A stretch of DNA of 64,000 bases from Microbacterium testaceum StLB037. GTDB taxonomy: Bacteria > Actinomycetota > Actinomycetes > Actinomycetales > Microbacteriaceae. Numbering within the stretch: the first letter of the stretch is position 1; each line of letters begins with the position of its first letter. Below the pieces are notes generated by a model that made no database searches, was not told where the DNA came from, and saw nothing but the letters and a program-made list of their open reading frames with translations. Location of the stretch: the NCBI RefSeq assembly GCF_008763945.1, contig NZ_VTQH01000003.1, forward strand, positions 558,001 through 622,000, in the 5' to 3' direction. Positions 28,414-36,444 of this stretch are shown here, piece by piece. The translations under genes were made by a program, and so were the position numbers.

Positions 28414-28878
28414 GTGTTCCGCACGCCCCTGACCCTGTTTCGCACGCTCGCGATCGCCGAGGCGATCTCGTGGACGCTCCTGATCGGCGGGTTGATCCTG
28501 CGCGCCGTGGCCGACCTGCCGTTGGCGGTGTCGATCGGCGGCGGCATCCACGGGTTCGTGTTCCTCGCCTACGGAGCGACCGCCGTGCTCGTGGCGCTGA
28601 ACCAGCGCTGGGGGTTGGGCGCGACCGCGCTCGCTGTAGTCAGCGCCGTGATTCCCTACGCGACGATCCCCACCGAGATCTGGCTCCACCGGACGGGGCG
28701 TCTGCGCGGAGGATGGCGCCTCGACGACAGCGGCGACCCGCGCGATCGCCGGCCGGTCGACCGGTTGCTGCGGTTCTTCCTCCGCAGGCCCTGGGCGCTC
28801 GCGCTCGTGCTCGTCGCGGTGGTCGCCGTCGTCTTCGTCGTGCTGCTCGTCGTCGGTCCTCCCGGCGGCAAGGGCTGA
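28414..28878 (+). CDS. DUF3817-type membrane protein
   Basis: A 154-residue protein. The first 95 residues form the compact membrane domain of DUF3817 (RTLAIAEAISWTLLIGGLI, HGFVFLAYGATAVLVAL, WLHRTGRL); a last segment near residues 128-150 (WALALVLVAVVAVVFVVLLVV) is extra. GTG 28414 has a GAGGAGA ribosome site. Function unknown. Confidence 0.85.
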   Translation: MFRTPLTLFRTLAIAEAISWTLLIGGLILRAVADLPLAVSIGGGIHGFVFLAYGATAVLVALNQRWGLGATALAVVSAVIPYATIPTEIWLHRTGRLRGGWRLDDSGDPRDRRPVDRLLRFFLRRPWALALVLVAVVAVVFVVLLVVGPPGGKG

Positions 28879-28913
28879 CACCACAGCGCTGACGCCCTAG
28901 CGCTGACACCCCA
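28872..28913. repeat. Three tandem 14-bp repeats at a convergent junction
   Basis: Units start at 28872, 28886 and 28900 and share GCTGAC followed by C-rich sequence (GCGCTGACRCC core); a partial fourth follows. The stop codon of the upstream gene lies inside the first unit, so the array begins in coding sequence. Confidence 0.6.
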
Positions 28914-28920
28914 GCGCGCT

Positions 28921-29502
28921 TCAGCGCACGAGGATCCGCACGCTCGCCGGCACGATCCGGCAGGTCGCGGTGAAGGTCTCCACCGACCCCGACAGGGTGG
29001 CCGTCGCGCGACCCACGCCGAGGAAGGCCACCGTTCCGCCGCGCGCGTGGACGCTGGGAGACCGGTCGGAGACGTGGCGCATCTCGCCGCCCGAGTGGCT
29101 GGCGAAGGAGAGGTCGAGCTCGACGGCGACGATCGGACCTGACTCGGAACTCACCCGCCAGTCGATGGCGGCGAGTCCGCCGCCGCGGCTCGTCATCGTC
29201 AGCGTCGCCGAGCCGCACTCCTCCCCGCCGACGGCCTCGGTGCGGAGGGGCTGCGACAGCGGCGTCGTATCGGCGCCGCAGAGATCGATGCCATGGATGC
29301 GCGCGTAGCCGCGGCCGTTCTCGGTGATGCTCGAGCAGTCCGCGAGCAGCGGCGCCGCGAGCTCGTCCGACAGGGGGTCGGCACGCACGACTTCGGCCGT
29401 GGGGGCGCCGGCGACAGGTGCCGGGGCGACTCCGGTCGCGGCGGCGCAGGCCAGGACGATGCCGGCAGCGACGAGCGCGGGGGCAGCGGTCGACATCCGC
29501 AC
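28921..29502 (-). CDS. Secreted protein of unknown function
   Basis: A 193-residue protein with a signal peptide (PALVAAGIVLACAAATGVA, likely cut near APVAGAPTA). The mature part has cysteines in LADCSSITENG, DLCGADTT, EECGSATL and TATCRIV, consistent with two disulphides, and a beta-rich pattern. The spacing of the cleavage region does not give a convincing lipobox. Start: GTG 29502, with AGGAGGT 5 nt upstream. No family recognised. Confidence 0.75.
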   Translation of the reverse strand: MRMSTAAPALVAAGIVLACAAATGVAPAPVAGAPTAEVVRADPLSDELAAPLLADCSSITENGRGYARIHGIDLCGADTTPLSQPLRTEAVGGEECGSATLTMTSRGGGLAAIDWRVSSESGPIVAVELDLSFASHSGGEMRHVSDRSPSVHARGGTVAFLGVGRATATLSGSVETFTATCRIVPASVRILVR

Positions 29503-29578
29503 GGCGCACCTCCTCGTCGTCGTCGGACGAAATCTACGCCCCGAGCGGGGCGCGCGCCACGGCTCGACGCGAGGGCGG

Positions 29579-30682
29579 TCAGCGCTTCGTCGACACCGTG
29601 ACCGTGAACTTGCGATCCCGGGCGACCTGACGGGTCGGCCCGACGAGCCGCTCGAGCGCCGAACGGTACTGCAGCGACGAGTTCCAGACGGTCCACAGCT
29701 CCCCGCCCGGGGCGAGGACCCGCGCCGCGTCGGCGAACATCCGGGGAGCGAGACCCTCGTTGATGGCGGCCCCCGCGTGGAACGGCGGGTTCAACGCGAT
29801 GAAGGAGGCCGTGGCATCCGGTTGCGATGCGAGCACGTCGTCGCGGACCACGCTCACGCGGTCGGCGACGCCGTTCGCCTCGGCGGTGGCCCGCGCGGAG
29901 GCCACGGCGACCGCCGACTGATCGCACGCGATCACGCGGAGGGAGGGATGCCGCACGGCCAGGGCCGCGGCCACGACACCCGTTCCGCAGGCGAGGTCGA
30001 TGGCGTGCTCGCCGCGCGGGGCGGGAAGGTGAGCCAGCAGCAGACGCGTGCCGATGTCGATCGAGGCGCCCGCGAAGGCTCCGCCGAAGGCACGGATCCG
30101 GATGCCGTCGACCTCGGCGGTCTCGGGCTCGGGCTCGGCGCCGTCGCGGGGGCCGCGGGCGATGAGGACGCGGGACTTCTGCCGCGCGTGCGACACGTCG
30201 ACGCGGTCGAAGAAGCGCCGCAGCACGTCGTTCATCGACACGGCCATGTGCTTGATGCGTCCGCCCGCGAAGACGACGACGTCGGGGTGCGCGTGCAGCG
30301 CGATGAGCCCGGCGATGTCGGACAGGGCCTGCAGCGACCGGGGGAGGCGCAGCAGCACGACGCGGGCGCCGGAGAGCAGGTCGGCGCCGAGGGCGTGCGA
30401 GGTGAAGGTGTCCTCGAGCTCCGCGTCTCGGGCGTTCGCGGCCAGGGCGCGCTCGCCGAGGAGTTCGTCTTGATGTACCCGGATGCCGCGGGCTCCGGCA
30501 TCCGCCGCCGCCAGGGTGAGCGCCCCGTAGGAGTCGCCGATCACGACGAGTTCGCCTTCGTCGAGTCCGGCGCGTGCGTCAGCGGATTGGTCGAGGATCA
30601 GGCGGTCTACTGCGTCGACGGCCACCAGGTCGGGACCCTCGAGATCGGGGCGGCGACGCAGGGCGTCGAACGAGAAAGGCAC
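29579..30682 (-). CDS. RlmG/RsmC-type class I methyltransferase
   Basis: A 367-residue protein with two related halves. The C-terminal half holds the SAM site (DLACGTGVVAAALA) and NPPFHAG, the catalytic NPPF motif of guanine-N2 rRNA methyltransferases such as RlmG and RsmC. The N-terminal half is a degenerate copy, as in those enzymes. Which rRNA position it modifies cannot be told. GTG 30682 sits 6 nt after TAGCGT (30694-30689), a leaderless start. Confidence 0.85.
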   Translation of the reverse strand: MPFSFDALRRRPDLEGPDLVAVDAVDRLILDQSADARAGLDEGELVVIGDSYGALTLAAADAGARGIRVHQDELLGERALAANARDAELEDTFTSHALGADLLSGARVVLLRLPRSLQALSDIAGLIALHAHPDVVVFAGGRIKHMAVSMNDVLRRFFDRVDVSHARQKSRVLIARGPRDGAEPEPETAEVDGIRIRAFGGAFAGASIDIGTRLLLAHLPAPRGEHAIDLACGTGVVAAALAVRHPSLRVIACDQSAVAVASARATAEANGVADRVSVVRDDVLASQPDATASFIALNPPFHAGAAINEGLAPRMFADAARVLAPGGELWTVWNSSLQYRSALERLVGPTRQVARDRKFTVTVSTKR

Positions 30683-30735
30683 CGGACCACGCTACCCGGG
30701 GGTGACGTGACGCGGTGCCTGACCGGAGTGCGGGC

Positions 30736-30885
30736 TCAGCGTGTGCCGAAGTGGAACGGCAGGGCCAGCGAGGCCGAGACGAGGATGATGCCGAGCGCGA
30801 AGAACAGCGCGGGAGCGGCAAGAGAGAACGACAGGCCGGTCAGCAGCATGCCGCCGACGAACAGGATGAGCGAGACGATGAACAT
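30736..30885 (-). CDS. Small two-segment membrane protein (49 aa)
   Basis: MFIVSLILFVGGMLLTGLSF opens a hydrophobic hairpin: two membrane segments (about residues 2-20 and 22-42) and the tail PFHFGTR. ATG 30885 is preceded by AAGGGA at a good distance. It lies between the EI24 gene and the methyltransferase on the same strand. Function unknown. Confidence 0.7.
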   Translation of the reverse strand: MFIVSLILFVGGMLLTGLSFSLAAPALFFALGIILVSASLALPFHFGTR

Positions 30886-30909
30886 GAGGATCCCTTCGGT
30901 CGCTCCAGG

Positions 30910-31716
30910 CTATCGTGCCGAGTCCGCGCGCGAGTGCGCCGGAGGGGTGGGTTGCGCGGGCGGTGTGCCGGGGTCGTCGCCCGTTCGCGGCTGGATGCCC
31001 AGGGCCGCGTGCGCCCACAGCGTGCTGCCGGCCACGGCGGCGGGCATGACCGCCACCGCGCCGAGGGGGACGAGGAAGCAGAGCTGGGTGGCGACGCCGA
31101 AGCCGAGGGTTCGCGCTCGGTGCGTGCGCAGGAGCTGTCTTCTCGCCCGCCGGTCGAGTCCCCGAGCGGAGAGGGCGCGCGAGGTGAGTTCGTCGGCGAG
31201 GAGCCACCCGGTCAGGAGGACGCCGGTGACGAACCCCAGGACGCCGCCCACGAGGGGGACGAGGCCGATGAGCCACGCCAGGACGGCGGCGAGGATGCCG
31301 CGCAGGATCAGGCGCAGGCTGTCGCCGACGGCCGGCCAGAACCCGTAGTCGGCGTCGGGGACGGAGCCCGTCGCGCTGCGTTCGGTCGCCCGCCAGATGC
31401 GGTCGTAGAACGGCTCGCCGACCGCGAGCGTGACGGCGGTGAACGACACGATGACGATCAGCACAGCCGCGCCGAACGAGGCCACGCCGATCGCGGTGCG
31501 CAGGGCCGCGGCCCAGAACGGCGCCCAGGTGTCGGCGAAGGGCGTCCATCCGTCGACGAGGTCGGGAAGGACGAGCCCCCAGGTCACCAGCGCTGCGCCG
31601 AAGACCACCCCGACCATGGTTCCCGGGATGAGGCCGAGCGCCATCGCCCCGGGCGTGCGGCGCCACTGGCCGAGACCACGGGCCAGGAGGGCGGCGCCGG
31701 CGAGGAATTCGCGCAT
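30910..31716 (-). CDS. EI24-domain membrane protein
   Basis: A 268-residue protein of the EI24/CysZ-like family, with several membrane segments and the conserved region GEPFYDRIWRATE, then LIGLVPLVGGVLGFVTGVLLTGWLLADELTSRALSARGL. Some CysZ relatives move sulphate; here the role is unknown. ATG 31716 stands 6 nt after CAGAAT (31728-31723), a leaderless start from a damage-type promoter. It is divergent from another membrane protein with the same kind of promoter. Confidence 0.85.
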   Translation of the reverse strand: MREFLAGAALLARGLGQWRRTPGAMALGLIPGTMVGVVFGAALVTWGLVLPDLVDGWTPFADTWAPFWAAALRTAIGVASFGAAVLIVIVSFTAVTLAVGEPFYDRIWRATERSATGSVPDADYGFWPAVGDSLRLILRGILAAVLAWLIGLVPLVGGVLGFVTGVLLTGWLLADELTSRALSARGLDRRARRQLLRTHRARTLGFGVATQLCFLVPLGAVAVMPAAVAGSTLWAHAALGIQPRTGDDPGTPPAQPTPPAHSRADSAR

Positions 31717-31722
31717 GCCGGG

Positions 31723-31744
31723 ATTCTGACAGACACCCCCGACA
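31723..31744 (-). promoter_or_regulatory. RecA-NDp/PafBC-type promoter motif, EI24 gene
   Basis: Minus strand TGTCGGGG (31744-31737), 8 nt, CAGAAT (31728-31723), 6 nt, ATG 31716. The -10 equals that of the acyl-CoA dehydrogenase site. Confidence 0.6.
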
Positions 31745-31786
31745 TCGGCGGTCGAGGTTGCGCTCGCCGTCGGCGCGCCCCGGCGA

Positions 31787-31808
31787 TGTCGGAGGGGGAT
31801 GCCAGGAT
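31787..31808 (+). promoter_or_regulatory. RecA-NDp/PafBC-type promoter motif, 276-aa membrane protein gene
   Basis: TGTCGGAG (31787-31794), 8 nt (GGGGATGC), CAGGAT (31803-31808), 6 nt, ATG 31815. The whole stretch is identical, base for base, to the DNA ligase promoter at 39736-39757, including the 8-nt spacer and the following GCCG. Confidence 0.65.
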
Positions 31809-31814
31809 GCCGCT

Positions 31815-32645
31815 ATGCGCATCCGCACCACCTCGACGCAACGCACGTACCGGTACGTCCGGTTGGCGCTGATCGGCGCGACGGTGTTCCTCGCCGTCGG
31901 GGTCGGCATCGAGCTCGCACGCGGTGACGGCCTGTTGTCGGTGAGTGCGTCGTACTACACCCCGGCGGGACCGGTCTTTGTGGGGGCTCTCAGCGCGATC
32001 GCCCTCGCCCTCCTCGCGTTGTCGGGGCGGAGTCTCGAGCAGGGGCTGCTCGACGTCGGGGCGGTGCTCGCCCTCGTCATCGCCTACGTGCCGACGACGA
32101 TCTCATCGGCTGCCTGTCCCGTGGGGACGCGGTGCGTGCCCCCCGAGGTGCGGGCGACCGTGGCCGACAACGCCGTGGCGGTGGCATCCGTCGTCCTTCT
32201 GGGGGTGGTCGCGGCCGTGGTCCTCGCCCGGGTGCAGGGCACGGCGAGTCGTGGGGTGGCGCTCACCGTCGGCGTCATCGTCGTGCTCGTCACCGGGGGA
32301 GCGGTGTGGGCGGTGCTCGCCCCCGACGTCTTCCTGCTGTGGGCTCACGAGGTCGCGGCGGTGATGTTCTTCGTGCTGATCGCGGCGGTGGCCGCCCTCG
32401 CGGCGTGGCGACCGCGGCGCAGCGGACGGCTGCGTCGGGGAGTGCGCATCGCTTACGCGGTGGTGGCCGGGGGCATCGTCCTGACGCTGCTGTTGCTCGT
32501 GGTCGGCGTCGTGGCCGGGGTGGAGCGGTGGGGGTTTCCGGTGGTCGTCGTCGGCGAAGCGGTCGCGCTCGCGCTGTTCGCGGTGTTCTGGCTCGTGCAG
32601 ACGGTGGAGCTCTGGAACGAGGTTGACCCGACGCTCCGGGAATAG
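31815..32645 (+). CDS. Polytopic membrane protein of unknown function
   Basis: A 276-residue protein with about seven or eight hydrophobic segments, a periplasmic or loop pair of cysteines (SAACPVGTRCVPPEVRAT) and no recognised family. The N-terminus is basic (MRIRTTSTQRTYRYVR). It shares a promoter sequence with the DNA ligase gene, so it may be damage-induced together with the divergent EI24 gene (inference). Confidence 0.75.
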   Translation: MRIRTTSTQRTYRYVRLALIGATVFLAVGVGIELARGDGLLSVSASYYTPAGPVFVGALSAIALALLALSGRSLEQGLLDVGAVLALVIAYVPTTISSAACPVGTRCVPPEVRATVADNAVAVASVVLLGVVAAVVLARVQGTASRGVALTVGVIVVLVTGGAVWAVLAPDVFLLWAHEVAAVMFFVLIAAVAALAAWRPRRSGRLRRGVRIAYAVVAGGIVLTLLLLVVGVVAGVERWGFPVVVVGEAVALALFAVFWLVQTVELWNEVDPTLRE

Positions 32646-32665
32646 ACCCCGGGAGCCAGCGTTGA

Positions 32666-32699
32666 CTTGATACGACGGCGCTCAAGTAGCAAACTTGAG
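32666..32699 (+). promoter_or_regulatory. HspR-type (HAIR) operator upstream of the Clp ATPase gene
   Basis: CTTGATA (32666-32672), 7 nt, GCTCAAG (32680-32686) matches the HAIR pattern CTTGAGT-N7-ACTCAAG with two or three changes. CTCAAG (32681-32686), 7 nt, CTTGAG (32694-32699) forms a second, perfect inverted repeat. A TTGACT (32662-32667) -35 overlaps the first half-site, so binding would repress. Confidence 0.65.
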
Positions 32700-32731
32700 C
32701 GAACCGCACTCACGTATCTCAGGAGACGGAA

Positions 32732-35251
32732 TTGCCCGAAGACTTCACCCCCGGTGACGGCGCTCAGTCGTTCGACGAGTTCCTCGCTCGCTACCTCGCG
32801 GGCGAGCAGGCGCGCGCCGAGCGCTCGATCGACCTCAGCCGCTTCCTCAGCGCCCGCACGCAGGACGCCCTTCAAGAGGCCGGTCGCTATGCGCTCGGCC
32901 GTGGTCAGCGCGAGCTCGACGCCCTCCACGTGCTCCACGTCCTCGTGGGGCGCTCGCCCGCGAAGGAAGCGGTCGCACGCCTGGGTGCCGACCCGGCAGC
33001 GATCGCCCGCGCGGCCGAGAGCCGCCTACCCGCCGCCGGGAGCCCCGCGAACGTCGACGGTGCCGTCGTCGCCGGGTCCGTGCAGCGCGCCCTGTTCCAC
33101 GCGTTCCAGGTGGCCCGTGCCGCCGGGTCGACCTACGTCGACCCCGACCACCTCTTCTTCGCCCTCGTGCTCGCGCAGGACGCACCTGCCGGACAAATCC
33201 TCGCGCAGGCCGGAGTGACGGCCGAGGCGCTCACCCAGGGTGTGCGCGAGACGGTCGTGGGCGGCGACGAGACCACGGAGCCCGACGAGTCGGCATCCGC
33301 CACTCCGAACCTCGACCGGTTCGGCACCGACCTCACCGCGCGGGCAGCCGCGGGCGAACTCGACCCCGTGATCGGCCGCGCCGACGAGATCGAGCAGACG
33401 ATCGAGATCCTCAGCCGCCGGACGAAGAACAACCCCGTGCTGATCGGCGAGGCCGGCGTCGGTAAGACCGCCGTCGTCGAGGGACTCGCTCGCGCCATCG
33501 TGGCGGGGGACGTCCCCGAGCAGCTGCGCGAGACGCGGGTGGTCGCAATCGATCTCGCGGCGATGCTCGCCGGGGCGCGATACCGCGGTGACTTCGAGGA
33601 GCGCCTCACGCAGACGATGGACGAGATCGCGGCATCCGACAGGCTCGTCGTGTTCCTCGACGAGGTGCACACGCTCGTCGGCGCGGGGGGCAGCGGAGAC
33701 GGCTCGATGGACGCCGGCAACATCCTCAAGCCCCGCCTGGCCCGCGGCGACGTGCACCTGATCGGCGCGACCACGCTGCGCGAATACCGCACGATCGAGA
33801 AGGACCCCGCGCTCGAGCGGCGCCTGCAGCCGGTGCGCGTAGGCGAGCCCTCGATCCCGGATGCCGTGGAGATCCTGCGCGGACTCCGTTCGGCGTACGA
33901 AGAGCACCACGCCGTCCGCTTCACCGACGAGGCCCTGCGTGCCGCCGTCGAGCTGAGCGATCGGTACCTGCCCGACCGCGTGCTGCCGGACAAGGCGATC
34001 GACCTCATCGACCAGGCGGGTGCGCGTCTGCGGCTGCGCTTGGGCGTGACCGTCGACACCACCGCGTTGCTCGAACGCCTCGCGACGCTCGAGGCCGACA
34101 AGAACGCAGCGGTCTCGGCCGAGCACTACGAAGAGGCTTCGCGTTTGCGCGACGAGATGGCCGCCGTGCAGGCGCGGCTCGACGAGGCAACCGCCGGCCC
34201 GCGCGCCGCGGCGATCGTCGACGAGCCGGAGATCGCCGCCGTCATCAGCCGCGCGACCGGGATTCCCGTCGCCCGCCTGACCGCGACCGAGCGCGGACGC
34301 CTGGCCGAGCTCGAGACCGAGCTGCACGCCCGAGTCATCGGTCAGGACGACGCGGTCGCCGCCGTCGCCAAGGCCGTGCGGCGCAATCGCACGGGCATGG
34401 GGGATGAGAACCGTCCGGTCGGATCGTTCCTGTTCCTCGGTCCGACCGGTGTCGGCAAGACCGAGCTCGCCAAGGCCCTGGCCGGATCGCTCTTCGACGA
34501 CGACGGTGCCGTGATCCGCTTCGACATGAGCGAGTTCGGCGAGCGGCACACGGTGTCGCGCCTGATCGGTGCCCCTCCGGGATACGTCGGGTACGACGAG
34601 GCCGGCCAGCTCACCGAGCGCGTGCGCCGCAACCCGTACGCGGTCGTGCTGTTCGACGAGATCGAGAAGGCGCACCCCGACGTCTTCACGCTGCTGCTGC
34701 AGGTGCTCGACGACGGTCGGCTCACGGATGGACAGGGCCGCACGGTCGACTTCCGCAACACGGTGATCGTGATGACCTCGAACCTGGGCGCGGAGTTCCT
34801 GGCATCCCGGTCGGGGGCCATCGGCTTCACCACCACGGGCCGCGAGTTCGCCGACGCCGATCTGCGCGACCGCGTGATGGGCAAGCTGCGCGAGGCGATG
34901 CGACCGGAATTCCTCAACCGCATCGACGACATCGTGCTGTTCCGCAAGCTCGAGAAGGCGCAACTGCGCGAGATCGTCGGACTGCTGCTGGGCGCGACCT
35001 CGCGTCGGTTGGCGTCGCGCGAGGTGTCGCTCGAGGTGACCGACGCGGCCGTGGACCGGCTCGCCGAGGTCGGATACGAGCCCGAATACGGTGCGCGGCC
35101 GCTACGCCGGGTCATCCAGCGCGAGGTGGACGACCGCATCGCCGACCTGTTCGTGTCGGGTGAGCTGAGCGATGGGGGAGCGGTGACAGTGGATGCCACC
35201 GAGGCGGGCTTCGTCGTCTCGGCCGTTGCCGCGCGGGCGCTGGCGGCGTAA
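32732..35251 (+). CDS. Clp protease ATP-binding subunit (ClpC-like AAA+ unfoldase)
   Basis: An 839-residue hexameric unfoldase with an atypical N-terminal double Clp repeat (about 1-170), AAA module 1 (GEAGVGKT near 245), a short middle segment with a UVR-like YEEASRLRDEMA and AAA module 2 (GPTGVGKT near 572). The IGF in SGAIGFTT suggests ClpP docking. The short middle domain argues against ClpB. TTG 32732 is chosen because AGGAG (32721-32725) precedes it. The HspR-type operator suggests heat-shock control. Confidence 0.85.
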   Translation: MPEDFTPGDGAQSFDEFLARYLAGEQARAERSIDLSRFLSARTQDALQEAGRYALGRGQRELDALHVLHVLVGRSPAKEAVARLGADPAAIARAAESRLPAAGSPANVDGAVVAGSVQRALFHAFQVARAAGSTYVDPDHLFFALVLAQDAPAGQILAQAGVTAEALTQGVRETVVGGDETTEPDESASATPNLDRFGTDLTARAAAGELDPVIGRADEIEQTIEILSRRTKNNPVLIGEAGVGKTAVVEGLARAIVAGDVPEQLRETRVVAIDLAAMLAGARYRGDFEERLTQTMDEIAASDRLVVFLDEVHTLVGAGGSGDGSMDAGNILKPRLARGDVHLIGATTLREYRTIEKDPALERRLQPVRVGEPSIPDAVEILRGLRSAYEEHHAVRFTDEALRAAVELSDRYLPDRVLPDKAIDLIDQAGARLRLRLGVTVDTTALLERLATLEADKNAAVSAEHYEEASRLRDEMAAVQARLDEATAGPRAAAIVDEPEIAAVISRATGIPVARLTATERGRLAELETELHARVIGQDDAVAAVAKAVRRNRTGMGDENRPVGSFLFLGPTGVGKTELAKALAGSLFDDDGAVIRFDMSEFGERHTVSRLIGAPPGYVGYDEAGQLTERVRRNPYAVVLFDEIEKAHPDVFTLLLQVLDDGRLTDGQGRTVDFRNTVIVMTSNLGAEFLASRSGAIGFTTTGREFADADLRDRVMGKLREAMRPEFLNRIDDIVLFRKLEKAQLREIVGLLLGATSRRLASREVSLEVTDAAVDRLAEVGYEPEYGARPLRRVIQREVDDRIADLFVSGELSDGGAVTVDATEAGFVVSAVAARALAA

Positions 35252-35266
35252 AGACGGGATGGAGAG

Positions 35267-35294
35267 ACGCCCCGGGGCTTCGGCTCCGGGGCGT
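35267..35294 (+). terminator. Intrinsic terminator after the Clp gene
   Basis: ACGCCCCGG (35267-35275) pairs with CCGGGGCGT (35286-35294) around a CTTCGG-containing loop, 15 nt after the stop, followed by TCGTCGTG. Confidence 0.75.
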
Positions 35295-35338
35295 TCGTCG
35301 TGCGCGGGCGGGTGGACGTCCGGCTGAGACGTTGGGGT

Positions 35339-35410
35339 CCGGGCCGTCTGCGGGAACCGGGCCGTCGGCGCGTGCCGGGATGTCGGCGGGTGCCGGGCTG
35401 CGGAAGTATC
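35339..35410. repeat. Four degenerate 18-bp tandem repeats in a 311-nt spacer
   Basis: Units of 18 bp start at 35339, 35357, 35375 and 35393, each opening with CCGGG. The spacer 35252-35562 otherwise holds the Clp terminator, no convincing gene, and the LLM gene promoter at its end. Confidence 0.5.
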
Positions 35411-35534
35411 GGCCCGAAGGCGGCGTCCGGGAGCCGGGATCGGCCGCAGGCTGGGCGAGGATCCGGAGCGCGGCACGGCCGTCGCCGGGCGTGGGGCCTT
35501 CGGAATCCTCGACGCGCGGAAGCCCCCGCCCCGA

Positions 35535-35556
35535 TGTCGGAGGTTCGCGGCAGAGT
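35535..35556 (+). promoter_or_regulatory. RecA-NDp/PafBC-type promoter motif, LLM oxidoreductase genes
   Basis: TGTCGGAG (35535-35542), 8 nt, CAGAGT (35551-35556), 6 nt, ATG 35563. It would drive both overlapping LLM genes. Confidence 0.6.
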
Positions 35557-35562
35557 AGAGGC

Positions 35563-36444
35563 ATGAGTCGTATCGGCACGATCTTCAGCCCGTACCCGCA
35601 CCCGCCCGAAGAGCTACGCGACGCCGCGCGAGCGGCCGAAGACGCCGGGGTCGAAGAACTCTGGCTCTGGGAGGACTGCTTCCGCTCCTCCGCGTGGGCC
35701 GCCGCCGCGGCGGCTTTGGCCGCCACCGACCACCTGCGCATCGGCGTCGGTATCGCGCCCCTCCCGCTGCGCAACGTCGCGGCCTCTGCGATGGAGATCG
35801 CCACGATCGAGCGGATGTTCCCGGGGCGCCTGCTGCCGGGCTTCGGTCACGGCGTGCAAGACTGGATGCGGCAGGTGGGGGCGAAAGCCGCCTCTCCGTT
35901 GACGCTCATGCAGGAGCAGTTGCCCGCCCTTCGTTCGTTGCTCGCGGGCGAGACGGTCAGCACAGAGGGGCGGTACGTGAAACTGCGCGAGGTGACGCTC
36001 GACTGGCCTCCCGCGCAGCCACCCCTGGTCTACGCCGCGGCCGAGGGCCCGAAGACCCTCGCCCTGGCGGGGGCCGTCTCCGACGGGGTGGTGCTCGACA
36101 GCCGGCACACCGTCGAAGAGATCGCCGCAGCCGTGCGGACCGTTCAGGCGGGCCGTGCCGACGCGGGGCGCGAGGGTCGAGCCGATGTCGTCGCCTACGT
36201 GCTGACGGCCTTCGGCCCCGATGCCTTCGAACGCGCGACCGCGGTGCTCGCAGACCGCGAAGACGCGGCCGACCGCGTTCTCGCCGGTTCGGTTTCCGAG
36301 GTCGCCGAGGGCGTCGCCCGTTTCCAGGCCGCCGGCGTCGACGACGTCGTGCTGCTCCCCACCGACGACGTCGACCTCGCGGCGTTCTTCTCCGCGGTGG
36401 GACAGGTCGCGGTGGCCGTGCCCCACGCGGGAGGCGTGTCGTGA
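35563..36444 (+). CDS. LLM-class flavin-dependent oxidoreductase
   Basis: A 293-residue luciferase-like TIM barrel. FSPYPHPPEELRDAARAAEDAGVEELWLWEDCF, GIAPLPLRNVAASAMEIATIERMFPGR, FGHGVQDWMRQVG and the later EGPKTLALAG are typical of the F420- or FMN-dependent group. Cofactor and substrate are not determinable by eye. ATG 35563 follows CAGAGT by 6 nt; a longer in-frame extension from 35332 runs through the repeats and is rejected. The end overlaps the next gene (GTGA). Confidence 0.9.
   Translation: MSRIGTIFSPYPHPPEELRDAARAAEDAGVEELWLWEDCFRSSAWAAAAAALAATDHLRIGVGIAPLPLRNVAASAMEIATIERMFPGRLLPGFGHGVQDWMRQVGAKAASPLTLMQEQLPALRSLLAGETVSTEGRYVKLREVTLDWPPAQPPLVYAAAEGPKTLALAGAVSDGVVLDSRHTVEEIAAAVRTVQAGRADAGREGRADVVAYVLTAFGPDAFERATAVLADREDAADRVLAGSVSEVAEGVARFQAAGVDDVVLLPTDDVDLAAFFSAVGQVAVAVPHAGGVS

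Noticed and set aside
32678..32692. ClgR-type operator (CGCT...AGC) upstream of the Clp gene
   Set aside because: The half-site spacing does not fit the ClgR pattern; the HAIR repeats explain the dyads better.
33026..34963. Long minus-strand open frame opposite the Clp ATPase gene
   Set aside because: Shadow frame; low-complexity translation, no start signals, and the plus-strand gene is certain.
35332..35562. Plus-strand extension of the LLM gene upstream of ATG 35563
   Set aside because: It runs through the 18-bp repeats, is low in complexity and lies upstream of the -10; the family starts at 35563.
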